The notes: generated by a model from the letters alone, not told the origin. DNA of 64,000 nt from Photobacterium ganghwense (GCF_003025595.1 NZ_PYMI01000004.1:372001-436000), one strand, 5' to 3'. Positions 38,268 through 48,264 are shown, counted from the first letter of the stretch. Translations and numbers: made by a program.

Positions 38268-39707
38268 ATGAAAACAGTACTGCGGTTGTGCTGCTGTCTG
38301 AGCATCGTCCTGTCTTCATTCGGTTTTACGTTTGAAATCACCCCGATTCCCAGCACCAAATACACCGGCGATTTACCTGTTTTACTCGAAAAAGGCGTCA
38401 TTCGCGTTCTGGTTTCAGCGGATCTTGGCTTCTATTACCTAGATCAGGGTAAGCCCCGCGGTTTAACTTCTGAACTCTTGGAGCTGTTTGAAGCTTACAT
38501 TGCAGAAGCCACCGGCCAGAAATACCGCCTCCAGATCATTCCGATCGATCGGGATCAGCTCTTTCCGTCTCTGATTGCCGGAGTTGGCGACATCGCTGCC
38601 GCAAATCTGACCATTACTCCACAGCGATTGCAAAAAGTGGATTTCAGTGACCCCTTCCTGACTGAGGTCAGCGAACTGTTTGTGACCGAGAAAAAGCGCC
38701 GCCGGATTACCCGGCTTCGGCAGCTATCTGAAAAGAGTGTCTGGGTTCGGGCCAGTTCCAGTTATTACCAGAGCATCCGAAAAATCAATGAACAACTGGC
38801 CAAAAAGCATCTTGAGCCCATGTACGTGCATTTTCTAGAAGAAACACTGGAAGACTATGAGTTGGTACAGATGATTCAGGAAGGGTTGATCCAAATGACC
38901 GTACTGGATTCTCACAAAGCTGAGTTCTGGTCATTGGTTACTGGTAATCTGCGGCTTCATACCCGTTATCCGATCCGCGAACATGGTTCGATTGGTTGGG
39001 CTTTTCGCAAAAACAGTCCGAAACTGAGCAAACTCATCAACAGCTTTATTGAAAAGAACCGACGCGGCACCCTGAACGGCAACGTGATCTTCAACCGCTA
39101 CCTTAACAGCAAAGAATGGTTCAAACAGGTGATCAGCCCAAGCAGCATCAAGCAATTTAAGAATTTACAGGACAAATTCATTCGCTACGGCAACATGTAT
39201 GACATTAACTGGCTGATCATTGCAGCGCAGGCATACCAGGAATCGCAGTTTGATCAGTCGAAACGTTCACATGCCGGTGCAATCGGCATCATGCAGGTTC
39301 TTCCCCAGACCGCCAATGAGCCATATATCAACATCCGCCATATTCAGAATATTGAAAACAACATCCACGCGGGGGTGAAATACATGGACTACATTCGTAA
39401 TAATTACTTCCAGGATGAGGAAACGGATGAGCTGAACCAGCTGTATTTTACCCTCGCCAGCTACAATGCCGGTCCCAACCGGATTAACCGCCTACGGGGA
39501 GTCGCAAAGGAACAAGGCTATGATCCGACCAAATGGTTTAACAATGTCGAGAAAGTGGTAAAAGAAGAGGTCGGTATGGAGCCTGTCACTTATGTGGGTA
39601 ATATCAACCGTTACTTCACCATCTACAAACAACTGATGTCGATGCAAACTGCCGCGCAAAGCGAAACGGCGCGCATTCACCGCCTTCATTACAAACTCAG
39701 TCGATAA
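38268..39707 (+). CDS. MltF-like membrane-bound lytic transglycosylase
   Basis: The 479-residue protein has a signal sequence (about 1-21, LRLCCCLSIVLSSFGF), then a periplasmic binding-protein-3-like module (about 40-270, VLEKGVIRVLV-type start, GVGDIAAANLTITPQR). An SLT domain follows (about 310-440) with AAQAYQESQFDQS (catalytic E at about 325), GAIGIMQVLPQTA and LASYNAGPNRINRL. This order is that of MltF, which cleaves peptidoglycan to 1,6-anhydro products. The protein is somewhat shorter than, or similar to, E. coli MltF and may be one of several paralogues. No lipobox is certain: the CCC stretch in the signal region lies early. Confidence 0.85.
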   Translation: MKTVLRLCCCLSIVLSSFGFTFEITPIPSTKYTGDLPVLLEKGVIRVLVSADLGFYYLDQGKPRGLTSELLELFEAYIAEATGQKYRLQIIPIDRDQLFPSLIAGVGDIAAANLTITPQRLQKVDFSDPFLTEVSELFVTEKKRRRITRLRQLSEKSVWVRASSSYYQSIRKINEQLAKKHLEPMYVHFLEETLEDYELVQMIQEGLIQMTVLDSHKAEFWSLVTGNLRLHTRYPIREHGSIGWAFRKNSPKLSKLINSFIEKNRRGTLNGNVIFNRYLNSKEWFKQVISPSSIKQFKNLQDKFIRYGNMYDINWLIIAAQAYQESQFDQSKRSHAGAIGIMQVLPQTANEPYINIRHIQNIENNIHAGVKYMDYIRNNYFQDEETDELNQLYFTLASYNAGPNRINRLRGVAKEQGYDPTKWFNNVEKVVKEEVGMEPVTYVGNINRYFTIYKQLMSMQTAAQSETARIHRLHYKLSR

Positions 39708-40220
39708 GCCTGCTGATGTGTATCGTTGAATAATTCAGCGATTAATACGCAAAATTTTGCAGGGCTGAGATCGTGATCCCGCTTTCATCATAATGTCATT
39801 TATCAAGGCTAGTGTTGCTACTACAACTTAAACACCGATGAGTTTGCTCTGGCACTCGGAGAAACAAGAAAAGCATTGAGACGACAGTATGGATACATTA
39901 CACCTCACAACCTTTGTTGTCCCGACAGAAGAAGATTTGTTGGCCAGTTGCCCGGATGATCTGTTTCTGAATGACGGTGATGACGAATTCGCGAATGATG
40001 TTATCGTGCTTTAAGCGCAACGACAGACAATGACAGCCAACAATGACAAATTGGCATCGAACGACAGCAAAAAAGCGATAACAAAATCCGGTAACAAGTG
40101 CTGATTAAATCCCCCTTGCTGAATCGAGCTTGTCGAACAGAGTCCGTTTTTCGCTGAGAACGTGGGTTGCCCAATACCACCGGTTATCAGCACTTTCTTC
40201 CGTTCTTCACGTACCCATAG
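39708..40220. other. Intergenic region with one possible micro-ORF
   Basis: This lies between the transglycosylase gene and the terminator of glgA. Apart from the 41-residue frame at 39889 there is no credible gene. Repeated GACAG/ACAAC-rich text near 40018-40075 is low in complexity. Confidence 0.4.
39889..40014 (+). CDS. Possible micro-protein, acidic
   Basis: A 41-residue acidic frame (FVVPTEEDLLASCPDDLFLN, then DGDDEFANDVIVL). The start lacks a clear ribosome site, although GGAG occurs about 30 bp upstream. It is kept only because its composition is protein-like. No family is recognised. Confidence 0.3.
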   Translation: MDTLHLTTFVVPTEEDLLASCPDDLFLNDGDDEFANDVIVL

Positions 40221-40250
40221 AAAAAGCCCTCATCATGAGGGCTTTTTGTT
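40221..40250. terminator. Bidirectional terminator at the end of glgA
   Basis: AAAAAGCCCTCAT and its complement ATGAGGGCTTTTT form a strong stem with A and T runs on both sides. It terminates glgC-glgA (minus strand) and could also stop rightward transcripts. Confidence 0.85.
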
Positions 40251-40291
40251 TTCAACTCATTTCAGTTCAAGCTGGCATGCTGGCTGGCCAG

Positions 40292-41815
40292 TCAGACCGT
40301 TTCAGGATGGTGCTTTTTTACGGCAGTGATATGCTCCTGACCGTTATACATCTGAACGTAGAGTTCAGCCGCTTCATCCCATTCAAACCGACAAGCCATC
40401 GCATTTTGCTGCAGACGTTTAAACTCCTGCGGGCGCTGGCAGTACAGCAGTAAGCTTCGCTGCAGCTTGATCAGCAAAGCTTCCGGTGTCGGAGCTTTAA
40501 AAATAAAGCCTGTTGCCACCTGCGGTGTCTGATCATAGTCAATCACAGTATCAATCAGCCCACCCACTGCCCTAACAATCGGTAATGTCCCATAAACCAG
40601 GCTGTAAAGCTGGTTCAAGCCACATGGCTCAAACTCGGACGGCATCATGAAGAAATCGGCCCCCGCTTCGACACAATGTGCCAGCGGATTATTGTAAGCT
40701 TCCACGAACGCCAATTTTTCAGGATGTGCGTCACTGATTGATCGCAGTTTTGCCGCCAGAACCGGATCACCGCTCCCGACAATCACCACCTGTACATCAT
40801 GAACCAGAAAATCAGCCAGAATCGGCAGCAGATAATGGATGCCTTTCTGCTCCGTCAGACGACAAACCATGCCATAGACCGGCACATCTTTAACCGGCAG
40901 ATTCACCTGCTGTTGCAGATCCCGCTTACAGGCCTTCTTGCCACGGGTGACACTGACTTTATTGGCTTTGTAATTCTGGGCGATGTACGGATCAGTTTCC
41001 GGGTTCCAGTCGCCGTAATCACACCCGTTGACGATACCGTAGAGATCATCTGACCGGTTGCGAAAATCGGCTGCCATACCATGTGAACCCAGCTCAGTCA
41101 GTAACTCAGCCGCGTAGTTAGGACTAACTGCATTGATTTTATCGGCAAAAGCCACGCCTGCTTTCAGCATACTGATATGGGCACTGTCCATTTCAGCCTG
41201 AACGTAGCGCTTTTGGATCAGTTCAGGAATTAAACGGAACTGCTCATAATCGAAATTGCCTTTGAAGACGGCGTTATGAATCGTGATAACACTTTTCGTG
41301 TTGGCAAAAAAAGCGTCATCTGCTGCATAGCGGGTACGCAGCAAAAACGGAACCAGACCGGTATGCCAGTCATTACAGTGCACAATATCCGGCTGAAAGC
41401 CGAGCTTTTCGCATATATCCAGCGTAGCTGCACTGAAAAAAGCAAAGCGCTCGCCGTTATCGGCATAGCCTTCGTTATTTTCCGCATAGAGTTCAGCACG
41501 GTCAAAATACTGTGGCGCGTCTAATGCGTACACAGGAACTTCACCGCTGTACAGCCGCTTCACCGCATACCCCACCGGTTCAGGCTGTGTTGGTACATAG
41601 AGTACCGTTTCCAGCAGGGTGTCACCCTGCTCACGTTCTGCCACTTTGCGATAGTACGGCATGGCAATACGCACATCATGCCCCATCGCTTTCAGTGAAG
41701 CCGGCAGCGACTTGGCCACATCCGCCAGGCCACCGGTTTTAACAAGTCCCTCAACCTCAGAAGCCACAAACAGAATTTTCAGAGGCTGAGAAGAAGGTGT
41801 AGTCTTAGTAGCCAA
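40292..41815 (-). CDS. glgA: Glycogen synthase
   Basis: The start is a TTG at 41815, 7 bp after AGGAG; there is no ATG nearby. The 507-residue GT5 enzyme adds glucose from ADP-glucose to glycogen. It has LFVASEVEGLVKTGGLADVA (KxGGLADV motif, about residues 21-32), VHCNDWHTGLVPFLL and the C-terminal MPSEFEPCGLNQLYSLVYG. It overlaps the glgC stop by 11 bp, so translation is coupled. The KTGGL glucosyl-donor site and the EPCGL catalytic glutamate are present. Length fits the 480-510 residues of the family. Confidence 0.94.
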   Translation of the reverse strand: MATKTTPSSQPLKILFVASEVEGLVKTGGLADVAKSLPASLKAMGHDVRIAMPYYRKVAEREQGDTLLETVLYVPTQPEPVGYAVKRLYSGEVPVYALDAPQYFDRAELYAENNEGYADNGERFAFFSAATLDICEKLGFQPDIVHCNDWHTGLVPFLLRTRYAADDAFFANTKSVITIHNAVFKGNFDYEQFRLIPELIQKRYVQAEMDSAHISMLKAGVAFADKINAVSPNYAAELLTELGSHGMAADFRNRSDDLYGIVNGCDYGDWNPETDPYIAQNYKANKVSVTRGKKACKRDLQQQVNLPVKDVPVYGMVCRLTEQKGIHYLLPILADFLVHDVQVVIVGSGDPVLAAKLRSISDAHPEKLAFVEAYNNPLAHCVEAGADFFMMPSEFEPCGLNQLYSLVYGTLPIVRAVGGLIDTVIDYDQTPQVATGFIFKAPTPEALLIKLQRSLLLYCQRPQEFKRLQQNAMACRFEWDEAAELYVQMYNGQEHITAVKKHHPETV

Positions 41816-43022
41816 TTTTCGCTCCTTTCGGTATCACGACAATCCCTTCGTCTGATACATGGTACTTTTTACGATCCTCTTCAGGATTCTCACCAATGAC
41901 AGTTCCCGGTGCGATTTGCACGTTTTTATCGATAATAGCACGGCGAATGGAGCAGTTAGCGCCGATTTTCACATCCCCCAGGATGATTGATTCGCTGATT
42001 GTCGTGCAATGATCCACATTAGTACGGAACCCCAGTACTGACTTGTAAACCCGCGCACCGCGAATGTAACTACCAGCCGAAATCATGCAGTTATTGATAT
42101 CAACCTTGCAGTTGTCACCGTCCAGAACGGTGGCCGGAGGCAGTGGCGGGTAATAGGTATGCAATTGCCACTGGCGGTTATACAGTGAGAACGGCGCATC
42201 TTCAGACAATAAATCCATGTGCGCCTGCCAGTAAGATTCAATCGTGCCGACATCACGCCAGTAACCTGCTGTTTTCTCACCCGGGATAATATTCGTTGTA
42301 AAATCGTAAACGTACACTTTCCCTTGCGGGAACAGTTTTGGAATGATGTCCTTACCGAAATCATGGCTGGACGATTCATTCATCGCATCTTCTTCCAGTT
42401 CTTTACACAGCACACCGGTTTCGAAGATGTAGTTACCCATCGACACCAGAGCATGCTCAGGATCCCCGGGGATCGCCTTTGGATTTGCCGGTTTCTCTTC
42501 AAAACCTATCATCCGCCCGTTCTGATCCACTTCGATCACGCCAAAGGCAGACGCTTCGCTGATCGGCATACGCAGTGCTGATACCGTTAAATCCGCTTCG
42601 TGAGCATGGTGGAAATCCAGCATCTGCTTCACATCCATTTTGTAGATGTGGTCACTGCCGAAGATACACACCTGATCTGGTGATTCCAGCTCAATAAAGC
42701 GAATATTCTGGTAGATGGCGTCAGCTGTCCCGTCATACCAACGCTTACCCATCCGCATTTGCGCTGGGATAGGATCAATAAAACGCCCTGTGATCCCAGA
42801 AACATTCCACCCTTTTTTCATGTGCACATACAGCGACTGAGACTTAAACTGAGTCAACACGAAAATCCGCATCAAATCCGCATTCAGAAAGTTATTCAGT
42901 GCAAAGTCGATCAAACGGTAACTGCCACCAAAAGGCACTGCCGGTTTGCTGCGTGAATCCGTGAGTGGCCTGAGACGAGAACCTTCACCACCAGCCAAAA
43001 TCATTCCTAAGACACCTGCCAT
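41805..43022 (-). CDS. glgC: Glucose-1-phosphate adenylyltransferase (ADP-glucose pyrophosphorylase)
   Basis: The start at ATG 43022 follows AAGGAGGT; the upstream frame to 43139 is not used. The 405-residue enzyme opens with GMILAGGEGSRLRPLTDSRS, the nucleotide-binding loop. It shows KPAVPFGGSYRLIDFAL, a FEEKP sugar-site segment, and a C-terminal left-handed beta-helix with GANCSIRRAIIDKNVQI. It makes ADP-glucose, the committed step of glycogen synthesis, and the next gene glgA uses it. The two genes form an operon facing away from the GH13 gene at 43.4 kb. Confidence 0.95.
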   Translation of the reverse strand: MAGVLGMILAGGEGSRLRPLTDSRSKPAVPFGGSYRLIDFALNNFLNADLMRIFVLTQFKSQSLYVHMKKGWNVSGITGRFIDPIPAQMRMGKRWYDGTADAIYQNIRFIELESPDQVCIFGSDHIYKMDVKQMLDFHHAHEADLTVSALRMPISEASAFGVIEVDQNGRMIGFEEKPANPKAIPGDPEHALVSMGNYIFETGVLCKELEEDAMNESSSHDFGKDIIPKLFPQGKVYVYDFTTNIIPGEKTAGYWRDVGTIESYWQAHMDLLSEDAPFSLYNRQWQLHTYYPPLPPATVLDGDNCKVDINNCMISAGSYIRGARVYKSVLGFRTNVDHCTTISESIILGDVKIGANCSIRRAIIDKNVQIAPGTVIGENPEEDRKKYHVSDEGIVVIPKGAKIGY

Positions 43023-43398
43023 GGTGTACCTCCTTGTGAGTAAGCAACTTGTGCCATATATAACACACGGCCATACCTGAGGAGAATGGCTATGCAGTAT
43101 AAATTGATAGGTATTTTCAAAAATATTGTTTTCTTTCAAACCCAGCGATGTGGGTTACATCTTTTTTCGTCAGACTTTTTGAACACGCGCATCATTCGAA
43201 ACATAAAACTGCGAGCAAGTACAAAAAATAACCGATACAAAATTTTATAATTTTGTCACTTTCGTCTGTTTGCCACGTATTTTCTTGCTTGCAATCCCTA
43301 CTCCCCCAGCCTCCTCCCCCTTGAACCATTGCAAAAGCTGAATACTTTCGCAAACTGAGTGGGTAGACTGCGCTCAGTTCATCAGAAGGACATATAGA
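43023..43398. other. Divergent promoter region between glgC and the GH13 gene
   Basis: 376 bp with no ORF. A dyad ACAAAATT...AATTTTGT lies at 43237-43256 and could be a regulator site. Both genes concern alpha-glucans, so a shared regulator is plausible, but no known operator was recognised. Confidence 0.45.
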
Positions 43399-44850
43399 AT
43401 GAGCAACCCTGTTTCACATATGGACAATACCTGCGCCAGTAATGTCATCCTGCACGCATTTGACTGGCCATACGCCCGGATTGCACACTATGCCGAAGCT
43501 ATTGCAAATGCCGGATTTAAAAGCGTTCTTGTCTCCCCACCGATGAAATCCCTCCACCACCGGAACGGGTCTCCCTGGTGGCAGAGATACCAGCCTCAGG
43601 ATTACCGGGTGATAGACAATCAATTAGGCAACACCCATGATTTCATCCTAATGACAGAGGCATTAAAAAAGCATGATCTGCACATTTATGTCGATGTGGT
43701 CTTTAATCACATGGCTAACGAGTCAGACCATCGGACAGACCTGAACTACCCTTCAGAAAAAATCCTTAATCAATATAAGGATGAAGAAGAGTATTTTGAA
43801 AAAATCCGTTTATTTGGTGATTTATCAAAAGCCTTATTTACCGAACAAGACTTCGTTAACGCCTTCCCAATTAAGGATTGGCACAATCCCTGGGAAGTTC
43901 AGCACGGAAGAATCAGTGGTGATAGCAATGATCCCGGTCTTCCAACGCTAAAATGCGCAGAAAATGTAGTAAAGCAACAACAGAAATACCTGCGCGCGCT
44001 AAAACAATTAGGCATAAAAGGGTTCAGAATTGATGCTGCTAAGCATTTAACTTTAGAACATATTCAGCGAGTGTGGGACGAAGACGTCAGTAAAGGCATG
44101 CATATTTTTGGTGAAATCATCACCGATGGCGGAGCCAGCCGTGACGAGTATGAATTATTTCTGGAGCCGTATCTGAAAAGCACTTCGCTCGGGGCATATG
44201 ACTTCCCACTGTTCCATTCAGTCTTCAATGTGCTGGAGAAAAGCCGTCCAATGACAGAATTAATCAACCCCTATTCAGTGGGGCAAGCACTGGCATATGA
44301 CCGGGCAATCACTTTTGCCATTACCCATGATATTCCCAATAACGATGTCTTCCTGGATCAGGTCATGTCCCCTGTCAGCGAGCGGCTGGCCTACTGTTAC
44401 CTACTAGGGAGAGACGGTGGTGTACCGCTGGTATACAGCGATCTGAACACCAGTGGCATAACTGATGAGTCGGGACAACCACGCTGGCTGGATTGCTGGC
44501 AGGATCCGATACTAAGCCGCATGATTACTTTCCATCACCAGATGCACAGCCTGCCTATGCAAATCCTGGAAGCCGGAGATGATCACTTGGTTTTCTCCAG
44601 GGGAAACGAAGGCATCGTCGCCATAAACCGGGGACAACAACCCGTTTGCGTTGAGTTACCGGAAGGCAACTATCTGGATTGCCTCTCATTGCCCGGAGTC
44701 GAAATGACAACGTCGCAGGATCGACAAGCACAACTGACCAATGAAGATAATTTACCCATAAAAACTGAAAGGTTTCTACAATCAACTGATAGTAAAAACG
44801 TTTTACTGCTTCCCGGTGGAAGCTGTGCGATGATGATGAAAAAGCAGTGA
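43399..44850 (+). CDS. Cytoplasmic GH13 alpha-amylase-type enzyme
   Basis: ATG 43399 is preceded by AGGAC. The 483-residue protein has the GH13 regions: VDVVFNHMA (region I), GFRIDAAKHL (nucleophile D, region II), HIFGEIITD (acid/base E, region III) and FAITHDIPNND (region IV, with HD). No signal peptide is seen (MSNPVSHMDN start), so it should work inside the cell on glycogen or maltodextrins rather than on secreted starch. It is divergent from glgC-glgA. The GH13 call is firm; amylase versus a related transglycosylase cannot be settled. Confidence 0.88.
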   Translation: MSNPVSHMDNTCASNVILHAFDWPYARIAHYAEAIANAGFKSVLVSPPMKSLHHRNGSPWWQRYQPQDYRVIDNQLGNTHDFILMTEALKKHDLHIYVDVVFNHMANESDHRTDLNYPSEKILNQYKDEEEYFEKIRLFGDLSKALFTEQDFVNAFPIKDWHNPWEVQHGRISGDSNDPGLPTLKCAENVVKQQQKYLRALKQLGIKGFRIDAAKHLTLEHIQRVWDEDVSKGMHIFGEIITDGGASRDEYELFLEPYLKSTSLGAYDFPLFHSVFNVLEKSRPMTELINPYSVGQALAYDRAITFAITHDIPNNDVFLDQVMSPVSERLAYCYLLGRDGGVPLVYSDLNTSGITDESGQPRWLDCWQDPILSRMITFHHQMHSLPMQILEAGDDHLVFSRGNEGIVAINRGQQPVCVELPEGNYLDCLSLPGVEMTTSQDRQAQLTNEDNLPIKTERFLQSTDSKNVLLLPGGSCAMMMKKQ

Positions 44851-44924
44851 AACGCTATCTTCAGCACTGAATGCGGAGCGCCTGCGACCACAAAACCGGC
44901 TGGCCAACATAAAAGCTAAAGGCG

Positions 44925-44954
44925 AAAAAAAGCTGCGCCAAAGCGCAGCTTTTC
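44925..44954 (+). terminator. Rho-independent terminator after the GH13 gene
   Basis: AAGCTGCGC, a short CAAA loop, GCGCAGCTTTT, with an A run before and a T run after. It lies about 80 bp past the stop and could also serve the PepSY gene from the other side. Confidence 0.85.
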
Positions 44955-45046
44955 AAAAGACTCAACGATCACGGACTTATACCAAATCCAAAGCCGTGAA
45001 TAGGAATACCGGAATACGCCCAGCACAACGTCATCATCGTTGCAGG

Positions 45047-45325
45047 CTAGTCGCTTTCTACAGCCAGAATTTTTCCGCTAAATAAATCCATCTCTATTTC
45101 AACACGTTTTCCCTCAGGGTTTCGTGCTTCGACCTCAATTTCATGGTCATCCCGCTCGATTTTGATCGAGCGAAAATCATGGTATCCCTGATTTTGTAGC
45201 AGTCTCATCGCTTTGGGTACCGTCAGCTCTGGTGCGACTGAAGGCTCAATCGGATCCGCCATGGCCGGTACCGCTACTATGCATGCAGAAATCAGGACGG
45301 GCATTACAACGTTCTTCATAGTCAT
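45047..45325 (-). CDS. Periplasmic PepSY-domain protein
   Basis: ATG 45325, after AGGTGG, gives 92 residues with a signal peptide (about 1-23, ISACIVAVPAMA then DPIEP). One PepSY-type repeat follows (LTVPKAMRLLQNQGYHDFRS, then EVEARNPEGKRVEIEMDLFS, GKILAVES). Such small proteins are periplasmic and may bind or inhibit other proteins. It stands alone between the GH13 gene terminator and fumC. Specific function is unknown. Confidence 0.8.
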   Translation of the reverse strand: MTMKNVVMPVLISACIVAVPAMADPIEPSVAPELTVPKAMRLLQNQGYHDFRSIKIERDDHEIEVEARNPEGKRVEIEMDLFSGKILAVESD

Positions 45326-45718
45326 GTTCCACCTGCATCCGTACTTCATGTCGCTTCATCATATCAAAATGAAAGCCAAATGTTGCTAAGCACGCGCTTT
45401 CTTTGATTCGTATCACATCCATGTCCACTAAAAGGTTAATCCTTGACCCTTTATCCCTTTCATTCCCCCTCACCTTTTCTTCAGCAGCTCCCTGCTGCAG
45501 AGGTATATTGATACAAAGCAGACAGTAATAGCATGGCTCGCATTGGTAAGGACCAGTGATTTATTTCTTAGAACATGCATAAATAAACATGAACTCACTA
45601 AAATCGCTGTCAATAAAGCCAATTACTAAGACAAGCTTCTCTATTCCGGGCGAATTCCACTAAGCTCATGACAACCACAACAACATTGCCAAAGCGTTCA
45701 CTTTGGCGGGGAGGCAAC
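45326..45718. other. Intergenic region upstream of fumC
   Basis: About 390 bp between the divergent PepSY and fumC genes. It must hold both promoters. A frame from 45668 extends fumC upstream but lacks a ribosome site and is not used. No repeat or known operator was found. Confidence 0.45.
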
Positions 45719-47113
45719 ATGACATCCGGCTTTCGTACAGAAACTGACAGCATGGGTGATGTTCAGGTTCCGGAAAATGCCTTGTATAAAGCGCAAACTC
45801 AGCGTGCCATCAATAACTTCCCTGTCAGCGGCATTCCCATGCCCGCCCGTTTTATTCAGGCATTGGCTTTTATCAAGCAGGCAGCCGCGCGTAGTAACCT
45901 GGAGTTGGCCCAATTACCCCACGACACCGCGCACGCCATCATTGACAGTTGTCAGGAAATCATTGACGGACAATACGCAGATCAGTTCCCTATCGATGTC
46001 TTCCAAACCGGCTCGGGAACCAGCTCCAACATGAACATGAATGAAGTCGTCGCCACTCTGGCCGCTGAAAAACTCAACGCGCCGGTTAGCGCCAATGACG
46101 ATGTCAACATGGGACAAAGCAGTAATGATGTGATTCCTACGGCCATTCAAGTCAGTGCGGCACTCGCTTGCCACCACCACCTGTTCCCGGCGTTTGAACA
46201 CATCATTGCAACACTGGATAAAAAAATCTCGGACGTGGGCCATGTGGTCAAAACCGGACGAACCCATTTAATGGATGCTATGCCGGTAACGTTGGGGCAA
46301 GAACTGGAAGGCTGGAAAACGCAGCTGGAAAAAGCGCAATACGGCATTTGCCAATCATTGGAATCGGTAAAGGCTCTTGCTCAGGGAGGCACCGCAGTGG
46401 GTACAGGAATCAATACCGCCCCGGAATTTGCCGCGGTTTTTGCCAACAATATTTCAGTTTCAACCGAAGTTGATTTCACGGTCAGTGACAACTTCTTTTA
46501 TAACCTGAGCAGCCAGGATGCCATCGTCAGTCTTTCTGGCCAGCTGAAAACAACGGCTACAGCTTTAATGAAAATTTCCAATGACTTACGCTGGATGAAT
46601 TCTGGCCCTCTGGCCGGATTAGGAGAAATTGAACTGGAATCGTTACAACCTGGTTCATCCATTATGCCAGGTAAGGTCAACCCTGTTGTTCCCGAAGCAT
46701 CAGCCATGGTTGCAGCACAAGTGATTGGTAACGACATGACGATCACCATTGCTGGCCAGTCCGGTAACTTTCAGCTGAACGTGATGCTGCCGGTTATTGT
46801 GATGAACCTGCTGCAAAGCATTGAGTTACTGACCAGCGCACTGCATTTGCTGGCAGACAAAGCCATTGCCAGCTTTCGGGTTCGGGACGATAACCTGCAA
46901 CGTGCCCTGGCGAAAAATCCGATTCTGGTGACGGCTCTGAATCCGTTAATCGGCTACCTGAAAGCGGCAGAGATTGCGAAAAAAGCCTACAAGGAACAAC
47001 GGGATATTCTGGATGTGGCGGTTGAAGAGACCGAGTATTCACGGGAAGAACTTGAGCAGTGGCTGAATCCAACATTACTGACGCAAGGCGGGGTGAAAGA
47101 CGGTAAGCATTAG
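45719..47113 (+). CDS. fumC: Fumarate hydratase class II
   Basis: ATG 45719 lies 4 bp after GGGGAGG; the longer start at 45668 has no site. The 464-residue enzyme interconverts fumarate and malate without an iron-sulfur cluster. Family blocks are FQTGSGTSSNMNMNEVVA (about 101-118), NMGQSSNDVIPTA, GRTHLMDAMPVTLGQE (catalytic H) and the signature GSSIMPGKVNP (about 312-322). Length is the family norm. It is a single gene with a hairpin downstream. Class II fumarase is oxygen- and iron-tolerant, so regulation by oxidative or iron stress is common in relatives, though no site was found here. Confidence 0.95.
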   Translation: MTSGFRTETDSMGDVQVPENALYKAQTQRAINNFPVSGIPMPARFIQALAFIKQAAARSNLELAQLPHDTAHAIIDSCQEIIDGQYADQFPIDVFQTGSGTSSNMNMNEVVATLAAEKLNAPVSANDDVNMGQSSNDVIPTAIQVSAALACHHHLFPAFEHIIATLDKKISDVGHVVKTGRTHLMDAMPVTLGQELEGWKTQLEKAQYGICQSLESVKALAQGGTAVGTGINTAPEFAAVFANNISVSTEVDFTVSDNFFYNLSSQDAIVSLSGQLKTTATALMKISNDLRWMNSGPLAGLGEIELESLQPGSSIMPGKVNPVVPEASAMVAAQVIGNDMTITIAGQSGNFQLNVMLPVIVMNLLQSIELLTSALHLLADKAIASFRVRDDNLQRALAKNPILVTALNPLIGYLKAAEIAKKAYKEQRDILDVAVEETEYSREELEQWLNPTLLTQGGVKDGKH

Positions 47114-47217
47114 CCATACAGATGCCAATTTGACACCTAAAAGAAACCTCGGCATGTCGTCAGTTTCAGTGGCTTCGGTGACAGTATTAACATCAACACC
47201 ATCAAATAACTTCATTA

Positions 47218-47241
47218 ACAGGCAGCGCGTAAGCTGCCTGT
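47218..47241 (+). terminator. Hairpin after fumC
   Basis: ACAGGCAGC (47218-47226) and GCTGCCTGT (47233-47241) pair over a 6-nt loop. Only a weak T run follows, so it may be an attenuated terminator. Confidence 0.55.
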
Positions 47242-47376
47242 CTCATACGTCTATTATCTGCTTCTATTGGCACCTGCTCGTCACCATATGTACCAAACAG
47301 CGCGGCGATCCTCAGCACAACGCGGGTATCCGGGTACTCGGGCTGCCTGGGTGACAGGAATCCATAAAAGCATCTG

Positions 47377-48264
47377 TCAGCAAGGATAGAACGGAGATTT
47401 TGGTACCGTTAACGACGAAACCGATCCCGTAACAGCCCCTCCTGAAACTGATCCCGACGGCAAAAGTTTGCAGTCAGTTTGCGGACGATACGCCGGTATC
47501 GAGCACGGACGGCCGGTAAAATACCCTTGTAATAAATCGGCTCCCAATGCTTTCGCTAACTCACACGACGGTTGGTCTTCAATCCCTTCAATCAGTACTT
47601 GAGCCGATATCGCAGCCGCCACACTCAGGGCTTCGATCATCGGTTGCGTGTCTCCTGCCACGTAGCTATCAAGCAAAGGCTTACTGATTTTCAGCACATC
47701 CGGACGCATCGCTGTGGTTCGTGACATTGAGGAAGCGCCCATTCCATAATCATCCACCGCGACTTTCACACCATGACGGCGCAGTGAATGCAATGTGCGA
47801 GTAAGGCAGTGTTCGTCATCACACGGATGTTCCAGAACCTCAAGGTAAATACACGACGGGTTAAGATTCATCGCAGACAATGTTGTCAGAAGAAGGGATT
47901 CGGTATCCTGCCTGGCTGCACTGTCGAGCAGCGCGATAGGCGTGACATTAATGAACAAATTGGTTGGCAGGCCAAGGCGGGCAAAGTTTCGGAGATGCAC
48001 ATTCCGTGACAGACGGTCAACGTTAATGAGATCAACGGTGTGCTCCAGATAGCTTTCAATCACGCTGCCGGTATCCAGACAAAAACCAGAAGCATGCTCA
48101 ACGCGCAACAGTGCTTCGAAGGCAAAAATTTCACCATCAGGCGTTACGATTGGCTGAAACGCACTTTTTAACACAAAATCCTTGTAAGTGGCGAAAAAAG
48201 CACCGTCTTCGGAGCGCCGGATATAGGGGTCCAGTTCCTGACCGGCTCTTAGTATGTTATTCAC
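47377..48264 (-). CDS. EAL-domain protein, likely c-di-GMP phosphodiesterase
   Basis: A GTG at 48264 gives 295 residues, essentially one EAL domain. Key residues are visible: FEALLRV (EALLR, about 49-55), FINVTP, LEVLEHP, VAVDDYGMGASS (DDFGTG-like), VLKISK and EGIED, then QGYFTGRP at the end. These suggest a metal-binding, possibly active phosphodiesterase, with YGM in place of FGT as a mild departure. There is no membrane or sensor domain. It would lower c-di-GMP, against the GGDEF protein at 37 kb, and could affect the PilZ-controlled cellulose synthase nearby. Confidence 0.85.
   Translation of the reverse strand: MNNILRAGQELDPYIRRSEDGAFFATYKDFVLKSAFQPIVTPDGEIFAFEALLRVEHASGFCLDTGSVIESYLEHTVDLINVDRLSRNVHLRNFARLGLPTNLFINVTPIALLDSAARQDTESLLLTTLSAMNLNPSCIYLEVLEHPCDDEHCLTRTLHSLRRHGVKVAVDDYGMGASSMSRTTAMRPDVLKISKPLLDSYVAGDTQPMIEALSVAAAISAQVLIEGIEDQPSCELAKALGADLLQGYFTGRPCSIPAYRPQTDCKLLPSGSVSGGAVTGSVSSLTVPKSPFYPC

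Noticed and set aside
43023-43139. Upstream extension of glgC
   Set aside because: AAGGAGGT lies just before ATG 43022, and the family N-terminus begins there.
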